Shown piece by piece: positions 13,600 through 19,647 of a stretch of DNA of 19,647 nucleotides. The notes under the pieces were generated by a model. It worked only from the letters and a program-made list of their open reading frames with translations, did no database searches and was not told the origin of the DNA. The stretch's first letter is position 1. Each line of letters begins with the position of its first letter. The stretch is taken from NCBI GenBank assembly GCA_027063325.1, contig JAMOSA010000019.1:1-19647 (forward strand). Reading direction: 5' to 3'. Made by a program: the position numbers and the translations under genes. The DNA comes from Campylobacteraceae bacterium (GTDB taxonomy: Bacteria > Campylobacterota > Campylobacteria > Campylobacterales > Sulfurovaceae).

Positions 13600-14547
13600 A
13601 TGAAGTTTTTTATATCTCTTTTGATTGGTATGGTAATTGCAATAGTATTGTGGGTATTGGTTATAATAGGTGAGATACACAATCCTACAATATCATCTCA
13701 GTGGGTATATGATGTATTAAGTGCCAAATACAAAATAGCCAAGAGTATAAAAGAGCCAAAGATTATACTATGTGGAGGCTCAAGTGTACTGTTTGGATTG
13801 GATTCTAAAATGATAAAAAATGCATTTGATAGACCTGTTGTCAATATGGGAGTAAATGCAGGGCTTCAAACTCCACTTGTTTTACAAACCTGTAAAAGTG
13901 TAGCTAAAAGTGGTGATATTATACTATTGGCTCTTGAGTATCCAGATCTATATGAGTATAACGGTAAACCAAATGCCCAGTCAATCAGTTATATACTCAG
14001 TCACTATCCATCATTTTTACTTCAACTTACACCTCTTGAGATAGTCACTTTTGTTTGGGATATACCACTAAGCAGAGTAATTGAAGGTTATCAAAAAACA
14101 GGTGGTAAACCTATAACTTTTGGTCCTTATGGGGCTCACAGGATAGATGGCTTTGGAGATGAAACAGATACCAAAAGAGTACCAAAAGAGTATATAGATG
14201 GGATAAAAAATGAAAAATCAAAAGTGTTTGATATAGCAAATTTGGACAGTTCAAATATTGTGTGGAAAAAGCTACAAAAGTTCAAAAAGTGGGCAGATGA
14301 AAATGGTATCAAAATAGTAGCAATACCAGTATCGATGCTAAAAGAGAAAAGTTATTCACATAGTAGTAGATACTTTGCACTGCTTAAAAAGAGATTAGAT
14401 GATATTGGTATCAAAATGGTAGGCAATCCCATAGATTTCTTTTACTCTATAAAATACTTCTATAATACAATATACCACCTAAATGACAAAGGTCGTAAAA
14501 TCCATACAAAAAGAGTAATAGAGTTACTCAAAAACTCAAACTTATAG
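13600..14547 (+). CDS. Membrane-anchored SGNH-like protein, partner of the MBOAT
   Basis: 315 residues from the ATG at 13600, with AGGTG overlapping the MBOAT stop. One N-terminal membrane helix (4-27), the rest probably periplasmic. The fold looks SGNH-like: ILCGGSSVLFGLDS (candidate nucleophile Ser61 or Ser62), NMGVNAGLQ (block II-like Gly), and near the end YHLNDKGRKIHT with His293 in the position of the catalytic His. The Asp three residues before that His in classic SGNH enzymes is Thr290 here (Asn289 beside it), so the triad is unconfirmed. By analogy with MBOAT-SGNH pairs (AlgI with AlgJ/AlgX, PatA with PatB), it probably transfers or removes acyl groups on an envelope glycan. The last 20 nt overlap the 3' end of ribE on the other strand. 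Confidence 0.65.
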   Translation: MKFFISLLIGMVIAIVLWVLVIIGEIHNPTISSQWVYDVLSAKYKIAKSIKEPKIILCGGSSVLFGLDSKMIKNAFDRPVVNMGVNAGLQTPLVLQTCKSVAKSGDIILLALEYPDLYEYNGKPNAQSISYILSHYPSFLLQLTPLEIVTFVWDIPLSRVIEGYQKTGGKPITFGPYGAHRIDGFGDETDTKRVPKEYIDGIKNEKSKVFDIANLDSSNIVWKKLQKFKKWADENGIKIVAIPVSMLKEKSYSHSSRYFALLKKRLDDIGIKMVGNPIDFFYSIKYFYNTIYHLNDKGRKIHTKRVIELLKNSNL

Positions 14548-15151
14548 CATCAATCTCTTCCCAGCTTGGAGCTTTGTGTGGTGTAAGATTACGATATGTT
14601 AGTATATGCTCTATATATCTAGCAAACATATCTGTCTCAATATTAATAATGGAATTTATCTTATAATCTCTAATAAGGGTATTTTGCAGAGTATGTGGAA
14701 TAATTGCAAGAGTAAAGGCATTATTAAATACTCTATTTACAGTCAAAGAGACTCCATCTATGGCAATAGAACCTTTTGGTACAATATATGGTATATATTT
14801 GGCATCAACTTCTATTGTAAACTCTGTTGCATTATCACCCTTGTGAATAGATACTACCTCGCCTGTGGTATCTATATGTCCTTGTACTATATGCCCCTCA
14901 AATCTATCACCCATTCTCATAGCTGGTTCAAGATGTACTCTACCTTTTAATTTTTGTGGTGGAACTATACTTCTTGTCTCATCAGCTGCTTCTACACAAA
15001 AGGAGTTACTATTTATGGCAACTACAGTCAGACATACTCCATTTACTGCTATAGAGTCACCAATTTTTGGTTTGAGCGTACTCTTTATAGTCAATATATG
15101 GTTACTATCTGATACTACATCACCAATATCTCTTATTAAGCCTGTAAACAT
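14528..15151 (-). CDS. ribE: Riboflavin synthase, alpha chain
   Basis: 207 residues, a typical length. Converts two 6,7-dimethyl-8-ribityllumazine molecules to riboflavin and a pyrimidinedione, the last step of riboflavin synthesis, as a cytoplasmic trimer. Two lumazine-binding repeats: the first begins MFTGLIRDIG with AVNGVCLTVV, the second EGHIVQGHIDTTGEV with AIDGVSLTVN. An AAGGAG site lies 5 nt before the ATG, inside the end of mnmH, which it overlaps by 16 nt. Last gene of the moaC operon. The symbol ribC is used for the same enzyme in E. coli. Residues 190-207 (LTPHKAPSWEEIDAISLSF) extend past the second repeat. Confidence 0.95.
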   Translation of the reverse strand: MFTGLIRDIGDVVSDSNHILTIKSTLKPKIGDSIAVNGVCLTVVAINSNSFCVEAADETRSIVPPQKLKGRVHLEPAMRMGDRFEGHIVQGHIDTTGEVVSIHKGDNATEFTIEVDAKYIPYIVPKGSIAIDGVSLTVNRVFNNAFTLAIIPHTLQNTLIRDYKINSIINIETDMFARYIEHILTYRNLTPHKAPSWEEIDAISLSF

Positions 15152-16248
15152 TTGTACTCCTTGGCTATAAACTCTAAAACTTCATCTTTGTTACCTCTAA
15201 AAAGAACTCTTTGCTCTTTACTTTTGATTTGATAATCATACATAGGATCATAATACTCTATAAGCAATTTTTCTATCCACTCTTTATGCTTTGAGGCATC
15301 ACCACTTTTTAATTGAACTTGCCAAGCATCTTCAAACATCTGTAGATACTTTTGATACCTTTCATACCCGAGTCTTTTTTGTATTCTCTTGAAATTATGT
15401 ATCATTGTATCATGCCAATTAAATGGTGTAAGACCTTTGAAGTAAGCCTTTTCATACTCTTTATAAGAGTATAATATATAATCATTATATATATTTTCTA
15501 CTCTTGTTTGGATATCCACTTCCAAAACTATTAGTTTACTACCTATAAACTCTTTAAATATATCCAAAGGGATAAAACATCTTCCTATATTTCTACTCTC
15601 ATCTTCTATTATCAAGTATTCAAATCCCAAATGGTTGTGTTTGATTTGGGCATAAGCTAAATTGTTTTCAAAATTTATCTGTGTGGGTTGCTCTTTTGCA
15701 TATCTTCCAAAAGCAGAACCTCTATGGTTAGCAATACCCTCTAAGTCTATAGCACATGGAATTGAGTTGATAAGTCCTGTTTTGTTAGAACCTGTTCTCC
15801 CTCCAATTACTACAATATCTTTTGCTCTTGCTAACTCTATACTTCTATCTATTAAATAGTTCCTAAAGGCTTTATATCCCCCTTTTAGTCTTGGAACAGC
15901 TATACCACTGGCTTCATATATCCACTTTTGTACAATTTCAGAACGCTGTCCACCTCTCCAGCAGTATATATGAGTATTTGGATATTTTTTTATGAAAGAT
16001 ACCCAACTATTTACTCTTTGTTCTTTTATCTCTCCAGATACCAACTCATATCCAAGCCTAAGAGCAGCTTCATTACCCTTTTGTTTGTATGTTGTACCTA
16101 TTAATTCTCTCTCTTTGTCTGTTAAAAGAGGAAGGTTTATACTATTCTTGAAAGCTCCCTTTTCATACTCAATGGGAGCTCTTGTATCTATTAGGGGGAT
16201 ATCTTCTATAACAAGTTTTTCAAAATAATCTACTGTTGGAAGTATCAT
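15136..16248 (-). CDS. mnmH: tRNA 2-selenouridine/geranyl-2-thiouridine synthase
   Basis: 370 residues (family about 360-370), also called SelU or YbbB. The N-terminal rhodanese domain (1-130) carries DTRAPIEYEKGAF and the catalytic Cys96 in YCWRGGQRS. A P-loop ATPase-like domain follows (from 145) with GGRTGSNKT at 149-157; Asn155 takes the place of the Gly that precedes the Lys in a standard Walker A. The enzyme replaces the sulfur of 2-thiouridine at the wobble position of Lys, Glu and Gln tRNAs with selenium from selenophosphate, via a geranylated intermediate. The ATG directly follows the DUF493 stop (TAGATG) with no clear Shine-Dalgarno, so its translation probably depends on coupling. 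It implies a selD gene elsewhere in the genome. Confidence 0.9.
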   Translation of the reverse strand: MILPTVDYFEKLVIEDIPLIDTRAPIEYEKGAFKNSINLPLLTDKERELIGTTYKQKGNEAALRLGYELVSGEIKEQRVNSWVSFIKKYPNTHIYCWRGGQRSEIVQKWIYEASGIAVPRLKGGYKAFRNYLIDRSIELARAKDIVVIGGRTGSNKTGLINSIPCAIDLEGIANHRGSAFGRYAKEQPTQINFENNLAYAQIKHNHLGFEYLIIEDESRNIGRCFIPLDIFKEFIGSKLIVLEVDIQTRVENIYNDYILYSYKEYEKAYFKGLTPFNWHDTMIHNFKRIQKRLGYERYQKYLQMFEDAWQVQLKSGDASKHKEWIEKLLIEYYDPMYDYQIKSKEQRVLFRGNKDEVLEFIAKEYKCLQA

Positions 16249-16521
16249 CTATATGACCATATCTATATCATCGTGATCTTGAAAAGCTTTAAAAAGTCTA
16301 TCTCTTTCTTCTTGACTCTGTACATGACAACTTGCATTGTGGCTATGAAACTTTCCATTCTTTGAAGTATTGCCACTATATGATGTATGCTCTCTATCAC
16401 CCATTACATCTTTGACTGCTTGAGCAAGTTTCTCTTTGTCTTTGCCTATAATTTTAAATCCCCATCTTGTTGGATACTCAATCTTTGGTTTTTTAGGATT
16501 TTTTTCTTCTAAAATCTCCAC
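16249..16521 (-). CDS. DUF493 (YbeD/HP0495-like) protein
   Basis: 90 residues. It begins at GTG 16521 with a strong AGGAGG site. The family has a ferredoxin-like alpha/beta fold related to ACT-type ligand-binding domains; no reaction is known. Visible here: YPTRWGFKIIGKD as the first strand, a helix KLAQAVKDVM, then SGNTSKNGKFHSHNASCHV and a final helix RLFKAFQDHDDIDMVI, close to the family's usual length of 85-95. Its first 29 nt overlap the end of moaC, and its stop abuts the mnmH start. A regulatory or small-ligand role is possible but not shown. Confidence 0.85.
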   Translation of the reverse strand: MEILEEKNPKKPKIEYPTRWGFKIIGKDKEKLAQAVKDVMGDREHTSYSGNTSKNGKFHSHNASCHVQSQEERDRLFKAFQDHDDIDMVI

Positions 16522-16972
16522 TTTTACCTCCTGTTTTTGATTCTAACTGTATATTTTGTATAACCATACTCTTATCAATTGCTTTTAACATATCATATAT
16601 AGTAAGTAATCCTATACTCACTCCTGTCAATGCTTCCATCTCAACACCTGTCTTTCCAGTAAGTTTTGCTGTAACAAAAAGTCTAAAACCAGGCAAAGAT
16701 GGTATCTCTTGTATATCAGTTTTTATAGAAGTGAGCATTAGAGGATGACACATAGGGATAAGTTCTGATGTCTTTTTTGCTCCCATAATGGCACTAATTA
16801 CTGCTGTTTGAAGAACAGGACCTTTTTTGGTTTTTTGGTTTACTACTGCCTCATACGCCTCTTTTGTAACTACAATTTCACCACTGGCTGTAGCAACTCT
16901 GGTTGTATTATCTTTATTAGATACATCTACCATTTTGGGTTTATCATTCTCATCTAAGTGTGTCAATTCCAA
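16493..16972 (-). CDS. moaC: Cyclic pyranopterin monophosphate synthase
   Basis: 159 residues, the family's usual size. With MoaA it converts GTP to cyclic pyranopterin monophosphate, the first step of molybdenum cofactor synthesis. Conserved stretches: HLDENDKPKMVDVS, GAKKTSELIPMCHPL with the active-site His, and GKTGVEMEALTGVS with the conserved Lys and Glu. The start is TTG at 16972, with AAAAAGGAG 5 nt upstream; a second TTG two codons later would be too far from the site. First gene of moaC-DUF493-mnmH-ribE; moaA is not in this window. Confidence 0.95.
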   Translation of the reverse strand: MELTHLDENDKPKMVDVSNKDNTTRVATASGEIVVTKEAYEAVVNQKTKKGPVLQTAVISAIMGAKKTSELIPMCHPLMLTSIKTDIQEIPSLPGFRLFVTAKLTGKTGVEMEALTGVSIGLLTIYDMLKAIDKSMVIQNIQLESKTGGKSGDFRRKKS

Positions 16973-17039
16973 CTCTTCTCCTTTTTTACAACTTTTTTTA
17001 TTCTATACATAATTACTTATCCCAAATAGTGCTGAATAA

Positions 17040-17045
17040 ATTATA
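17040..17045 (-). promoter_or_regulatory. -10 box for the moaC operon
   Basis: A perfect TATAAT on the - strand, 68 nt upstream of the moaC TTG. It lies behind T-rich DNA, as is usual for sigma-70 promoters in this phylum. The leader would be about 60 nt; I see no clear riboswitch fold in it. Confidence 0.4.
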
Positions 17046-17103
17046 TCAAAAAAATTGACGCTTTTTTTACATAACTGACGAAAAAAAAATAAAAATTAAG
17101 AAT

Positions 17104-17134
17104 TATTTCATCAAAGTAGAGTTACTATTTCATC
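17104..17134 (+). promoter_or_regulatory. Two 9-bp direct repeats before the resolvase-like gene
   Basis: TATTTCATC occurs at 17104-17112 and again at 17126-17134, start to start 22 bp, about two helical turns, so both copies lie on the same face of the DNA. The second copy overlaps a possible -10 (TACTAT, 17123-17128). A pair of TGACG copies (17056-17060 and near 17086) lies further upstream. A plausible operator for the helix-turn-helix protein encoded just downstream; binding is inferred. Confidence 0.35.
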
Positions 17135-17155
17135 GAGGGTACAAAGGAGGTTGTT

Positions 17156-17830
17156 TTGATATATGCATTTTTAAGACAATTCTCCGGCGAAGAGTCATTA
17201 CTCTCACAACGGGCAAAAATATTATCATATGCCAAAGAGAGTGCTTTGTCCCTTGATAGTGAGATGATAGAGTTTGACAGTGCCAAGCGACCACTCAAAG
17301 AAAGAGACTCTTTTCAAGAGTTTTTGCATTCGCTCAAAAGTGGTGATGAGATTATCATAGATACTATCGAAACCCTTGGTAGTTGTATGGAAGAGGTTGT
17401 TGTCATAATCAACTGTATGTTAGATAGAGATATAAAGTTTCATATAGCATCTCAAAAACTTCAAGTTGATCACAGTACAGGTTTGTCACAACTGCTTCCT
17501 TTGATAGTAAGACTCAAAGATGAACCAAATATACAAACATCTGTTCACAAAGTGGGCAGACCAAAGGGTAGAAAATCAGCTTCAAAGTTTGATATATATC
17601 TGCCTGATATTGTATCTGGTCTCAAAGAGGGTGAGAGTGTCAGTGCCATAGCTAGGCGTTTGGGAGTGAGTCGCAGTTCACTAAAAGACTATATCGAATC
17701 TCGTCAATTGAAAAAGATATTAGATGATTCGTGGCTGGAGAAAGCAAAACAGAGCTTTCGGTTAGATGAGGCAAAAAAGCCATCATCGGGGTGTACTCTA
17801 AATGAGTATCAACAAAAAACAGTTTCATAA
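17156..17830 (+). CDS. Resolvase-like DNA-binding protein lacking serine-recombinase catalytic residues
   Basis: 224 residues from a TTG with AAAGGAGG 5 nt upstream. Residues 1-125 have the serine-recombinase (resolvase) layout and align without gaps to gamma-delta resolvase over the segment ERDSFQEFLHSLKSGDEIII onwards. Arg7 matches catalytic Arg8, but Phe9 sits where the nucleophile Ser10 should be (Ser10 here is one place further). Arg50 matches Arg45. The LDRLGR element reads IETLGS, so Arg68 and Arg71 become Thr73 and Ser76. Residues 133-182 are a resolvase-type helix-turn-helix (GRPKGRK, then SAIARRLGVSRSSLKDYI), followed by a 40-residue tail. It should bind DNA but hardly recombine it. 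Its stop overlaps the ccoG Shine-Dalgarno, so both are one operon, and a regulator of respiratory genes is the likeliest role. The gamma-delta comparison is from memory. Confidence 0.7.
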   Translation: MIYAFLRQFSGEESLLSQRAKILSYAKESALSLDSEMIEFDSAKRPLKERDSFQEFLHSLKSGDEIIIDTIETLGSCMEEVVVIINCMLDRDIKFHIASQKLQVDHSTGLSQLLPLIVRLKDEPNIQTSVHKVGRPKGRKSASKFDIYLPDIVSGLKEGESVSAIARRLGVSRSSLKDYIESRQLKKILDDSWLEKAKQSFRLDEAKKPSSGCTLNEYQQKTVS

Positions 17831-17842
17831 GGAAAAACAACA

Positions 17843-19324
17843 ATGGAAGCCAAAGCAGTAGAAAATCAGGTAAACAGTACTAAACCAAAAAAGAAAAATA
17901 TGACAAAAGAGTATCTAAAAGGGTGGATACCTTGGAGAATCAAAAGATACTGGACATATGTGATTATTACAATAATTGCACTTGTTTTGCCATGGATAAA
18001 AATAAACGGTAATCACTTTTTCTTGTTAAATTTTGATCACAAACAGTTACACTTCTTCTTTGTTAGATTTGATATGCAAGAGTTGTATCTGATGCCGTTT
18101 TTGTTGATGTTACTCTTTTTGGGTATATTTGCAATGACAGCAATAGGTGGTAGAGTATGGTGTGGATGGGCATGTCCTCAGACAATCTTTCGTGTAATAT
18201 ATAGGGATTTGATAGAGACAAAACTTCTGCATCTTAGAAAAAGAATCAATAACAAACAGATAGAGCCTGATATGAGTAAGCCTGAAAATATTACCAAAAA
18301 GGCTATAGCTATTGGTCTTTGGTCAATACTGTCACTTATTGCAGCAGCTGATTTTATGTGGTATTTTGTTCCACCTGAAGATTTTTTCAAATACCTTCAA
18401 AATCCATCAGAGCATACAGTAATGATTGGATTTGTAGTTGGTGTTACACTATTTTTGATAGCAGATATTGTATTTATCAAAGAGAACTTCTGTATATATA
18501 TCTGCCCATATAGCAGGGTACAATCTGTACTTTATGATGATGATACTATTATGGCTGTATATGATCCAATCAGAGGTGGTCATATATATGAGGGTGAGGG
18601 TAACAATAAACACAAGGTAGTAAACTCTATTAAAGATCTAAAAGCAAGAGAACCAGAAGCTGAATGTACCGCGTGTGAGAGTTGCGTAAAGGTGTGTCCA
18701 ACCCATATTGATATTAGAAAGGGACTTCAGCTTGAGTGTATCAACTGTCTTGAGTGTGTAGATGCTTGTACCAAAGTAATGGGAGCATTAGGTAAACCAA
18801 GCCTTGTTAGATGGTCTAGTGAAAAAGAGGCACTAAGGCATGAAGGTAAAACTCAAATATTTAGACCAAAGACTATTGCATATCTTGTAGTTTTATCTAT
18901 TGTACTAATTGCACTATTTATAATGGGTAGTAAAAAAGAGCATATGCTACTAAATGTAAATAAAACAACAAGACTCTACAAGATACATAGCGATGGCAGT
19001 GTAGAGAATGATTATCTATTCTTGTTCCAAAATACAGACACAAAAGCTCACAAATATTACTTTGAGATAGTCAATAATGACAAAATCAAAATAATAAGAC
19101 CAAAAGATCCATTCCATCTGGGTGCTGGTAAAAAGAAGAAAAAGGTAGTTGTACTAAAAACTACAGAGATACTTGCTAAAAATAAGACAAAAGATACCCC
19201 TATACCAATAACAATACGAGCTTATGCACTTGATAACCCAAAAAAGATATTTGTACTTAGAAAGAGTGTATTTGTATATCCAAGATTAGATTTAGTAAAA
19301 AAAGCAAAAAACAAAGGAGAGTAA
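17843..19324 (+). CDS. ccoG: Cytochrome c oxidase accessory protein CcoG (polyferredoxin)
   Basis: 493 residues. About five membrane helices (near 36-55, 83-103, 157-175, 193-213 and 342-361). RVWCGWACPQT (Cys107, Cys111) and ENFCIYICPYSR (Cys217, Cys221) flank helices. Two ferredoxin-type 4Fe-4S motifs follow: Cys275/278/281/285 and Cys299/302/305/309. Residues 365-493 form the immunoglobulin-like FixG domain on the periplasmic side. CcoG (also FixG/RdxA) reduces Cu(II) to Cu(I) for assembly of the CuB centre of cbb3-type oxidase. The ATG lies 12 nt after the resolvase-like gene, with AAGGA overlapping that stop. The ccoNOPQ structural genes are not visible in this window; an adjacent flavoprotein gene follows after 4 nt. 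Confidence 0.93.
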   Translation: MEAKAVENQVNSTKPKKKNMTKEYLKGWIPWRIKRYWTYVIITIIALVLPWIKINGNHFFLLNFDHKQLHFFFVRFDMQELYLMPFLLMLLFLGIFAMTAIGGRVWCGWACPQTIFRVIYRDLIETKLLHLRKRINNKQIEPDMSKPENITKKAIAIGLWSILSLIAAADFMWYFVPPEDFFKYLQNPSEHTVMIGFVVGVTLFLIADIVFIKENFCIYICPYSRVQSVLYDDDTIMAVYDPIRGGHIYEGEGNNKHKVVNSIKDLKAREPEAECTACESCVKVCPTHIDIRKGLQLECINCLECVDACTKVMGALGKPSLVRWSSEKEALRHEGKTQIFRPKTIAYLVVLSIVLIALFIMGSKKEHMLLNVNKTTRLYKIHSDGSVENDYLFLFQNTDTKAHKYYFEIVNNDKIKIIRPKDPFHLGAGKKKKKVVVLKTTEILAKNKTKDTPIPITIRAYALDNPKKIFVLRKSVFVYPRLDLVKKAKNKGE

Positions 19325-19328
19325 AAAT

Positions 19329-19647
19329 ATGAGTAATAATACCATAGAGAAAAAGATTTTAATTTTAGGTGGTGGTTTTGCTGGATTGGAAGCTGCTATC
19401 TTTTTGAGAAAATATGGTCATGAAGTAACTTTGATTTCAAATAGAGATTACTTCTATATCTATCCGACCTCTATATGGATTCCAACAGGTGAGGCGGAAT
19501 TTGAAGATATTTGTGTACCATTAGATGAACTCTCCAAAGCTCATGGATTTGAGCTTATTATAGATGAGGTTACAAAAATAGAATCAAAAAAGAGAATTGT
19601 AGAGTGCAAAAATGCTACATATAGCTGTGATTTTTTGGTTATTGCTA
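19329..19647 (+). CDS. FAD/NAD(P)-binding oxidoreductase, SQR/NDH-2 type (5' part only)
   Basis: 106 codons and one base, running off the window. AAGGAG (19314-19319) lies 9 nt before the ATG, within the ccoG end. It opens with a Rossmann dinucleotide fold: KILILGGGFAGLEAAIFLRK, followed by HEVTLIS and the acidic-to-polar turn NRDYFYIYPT. The strand YIYPTSIWIPTG and the following helix are what sulfide:quinone oxidoreductases and type II NADH dehydrogenases show at this position. Sulfide oxidation to quinone is plausible in this phylum, but the redox Cys pair and quinone site would be beyond the edge. The Cys at EDICVPL is early and not diagnostic. Confidence 0.75.
   Translation, partial: MSNNTIEKKILILGGGFAGLEAAIFLRKYGHEVTLISNRDYFYIYPTSIWIPTGEAEFEDICVPLDELSKAHGFELIIDEVTKIESKKRIVECKNATYSCDFLVIA

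Noticed and set aside
17156..17830. Active site-specific recombinase with a mobile element
   Set aside because: Active-site residues are missing, and I found no terminal inverted repeats, target duplications or transposase nearby.

Overview
The window is AT-rich, densely packed bacterial DNA with Ile ATA and Arg AGA codons common and with TTG or GTG starts at several well-placed Shine-Dalgarno sites. The gene content (TTG-started rpsL followed by rpsG and fusA; moaC, DUF493, mnmH and ribE in one overlapping run; a resolvase-like gene next to ccoG; a multiheme cytochrome c) points to a Campylobacterota (epsilonproteobacterial) chromosome, probably a free-living, respiratory, sulfur- or hydrogen-oxidising type. 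This assignment rests on gene content and composition, not on a database search. I see no tRNA, rRNA, CRISPR array or intact insertion sequence.

Layout. 3-152: the tail of an S24/LexA-like protein, then a terminator. 296-3585: a + strand operon of a small cupin, an exported family-5 solute-binding protein with no transporter genes beside it, and a polytopic GT-C-like membrane protein. 3601-6217: two - strand genes for exported proteins, a class I glutamine amidotransferase fused to a beta-sandwich-like C-terminal domain, and a pentaheme cytochrome c. 6377-8527: a divergent YcbB/LdtD-type L,D-transpeptidase with a Lys/Ser/Thr-rich tail. 8528-8915: a non-coding gap with a tetraloop hairpin, a possible gene relic and the fusA terminator. 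8916-11959: the - strand str operon rpsL-rpsG-fusA, with a folded rpsL-rpsG intercistronic region. 12198-14547: a divergent MBOAT acyltransferase with an SGNH-like partner. 14528-16972: the - strand operon moaC-DUF493-mnmH-ribE. 17156-19647: a + strand operon of a resolvase-like protein lacking catalytic residues, ccoG, and the start of an SQR/NDH-2-like flavoprotein cut by the window edge.

How the genes work together. The str operon and the moaC-to-ribE operon are housekeeping (translation, molybdopterin, tRNA modification, riboflavin). Several other blocks concern the cell envelope: peptidoglycan cross-linking, O-acylation of a glycan, a possible GT-C glycosyltransferase and exported multidomain proteins. 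Two blocks are respiratory: the pentaheme cytochrome, and ccoG (copper reduction for cbb3 oxidase assembly) with a flavoprotein. The most unusual item is the resolvase-like protein. It keeps the serine-recombinase fold signature and a DNA-binding helix-turn-helix but appears to have lost the catalytic serine register and two active-site arginines. It heads the ccoG operon behind two 9-bp direct repeats spaced exactly 22 bp apart, which suggests a recombinase recruited as a regulator.
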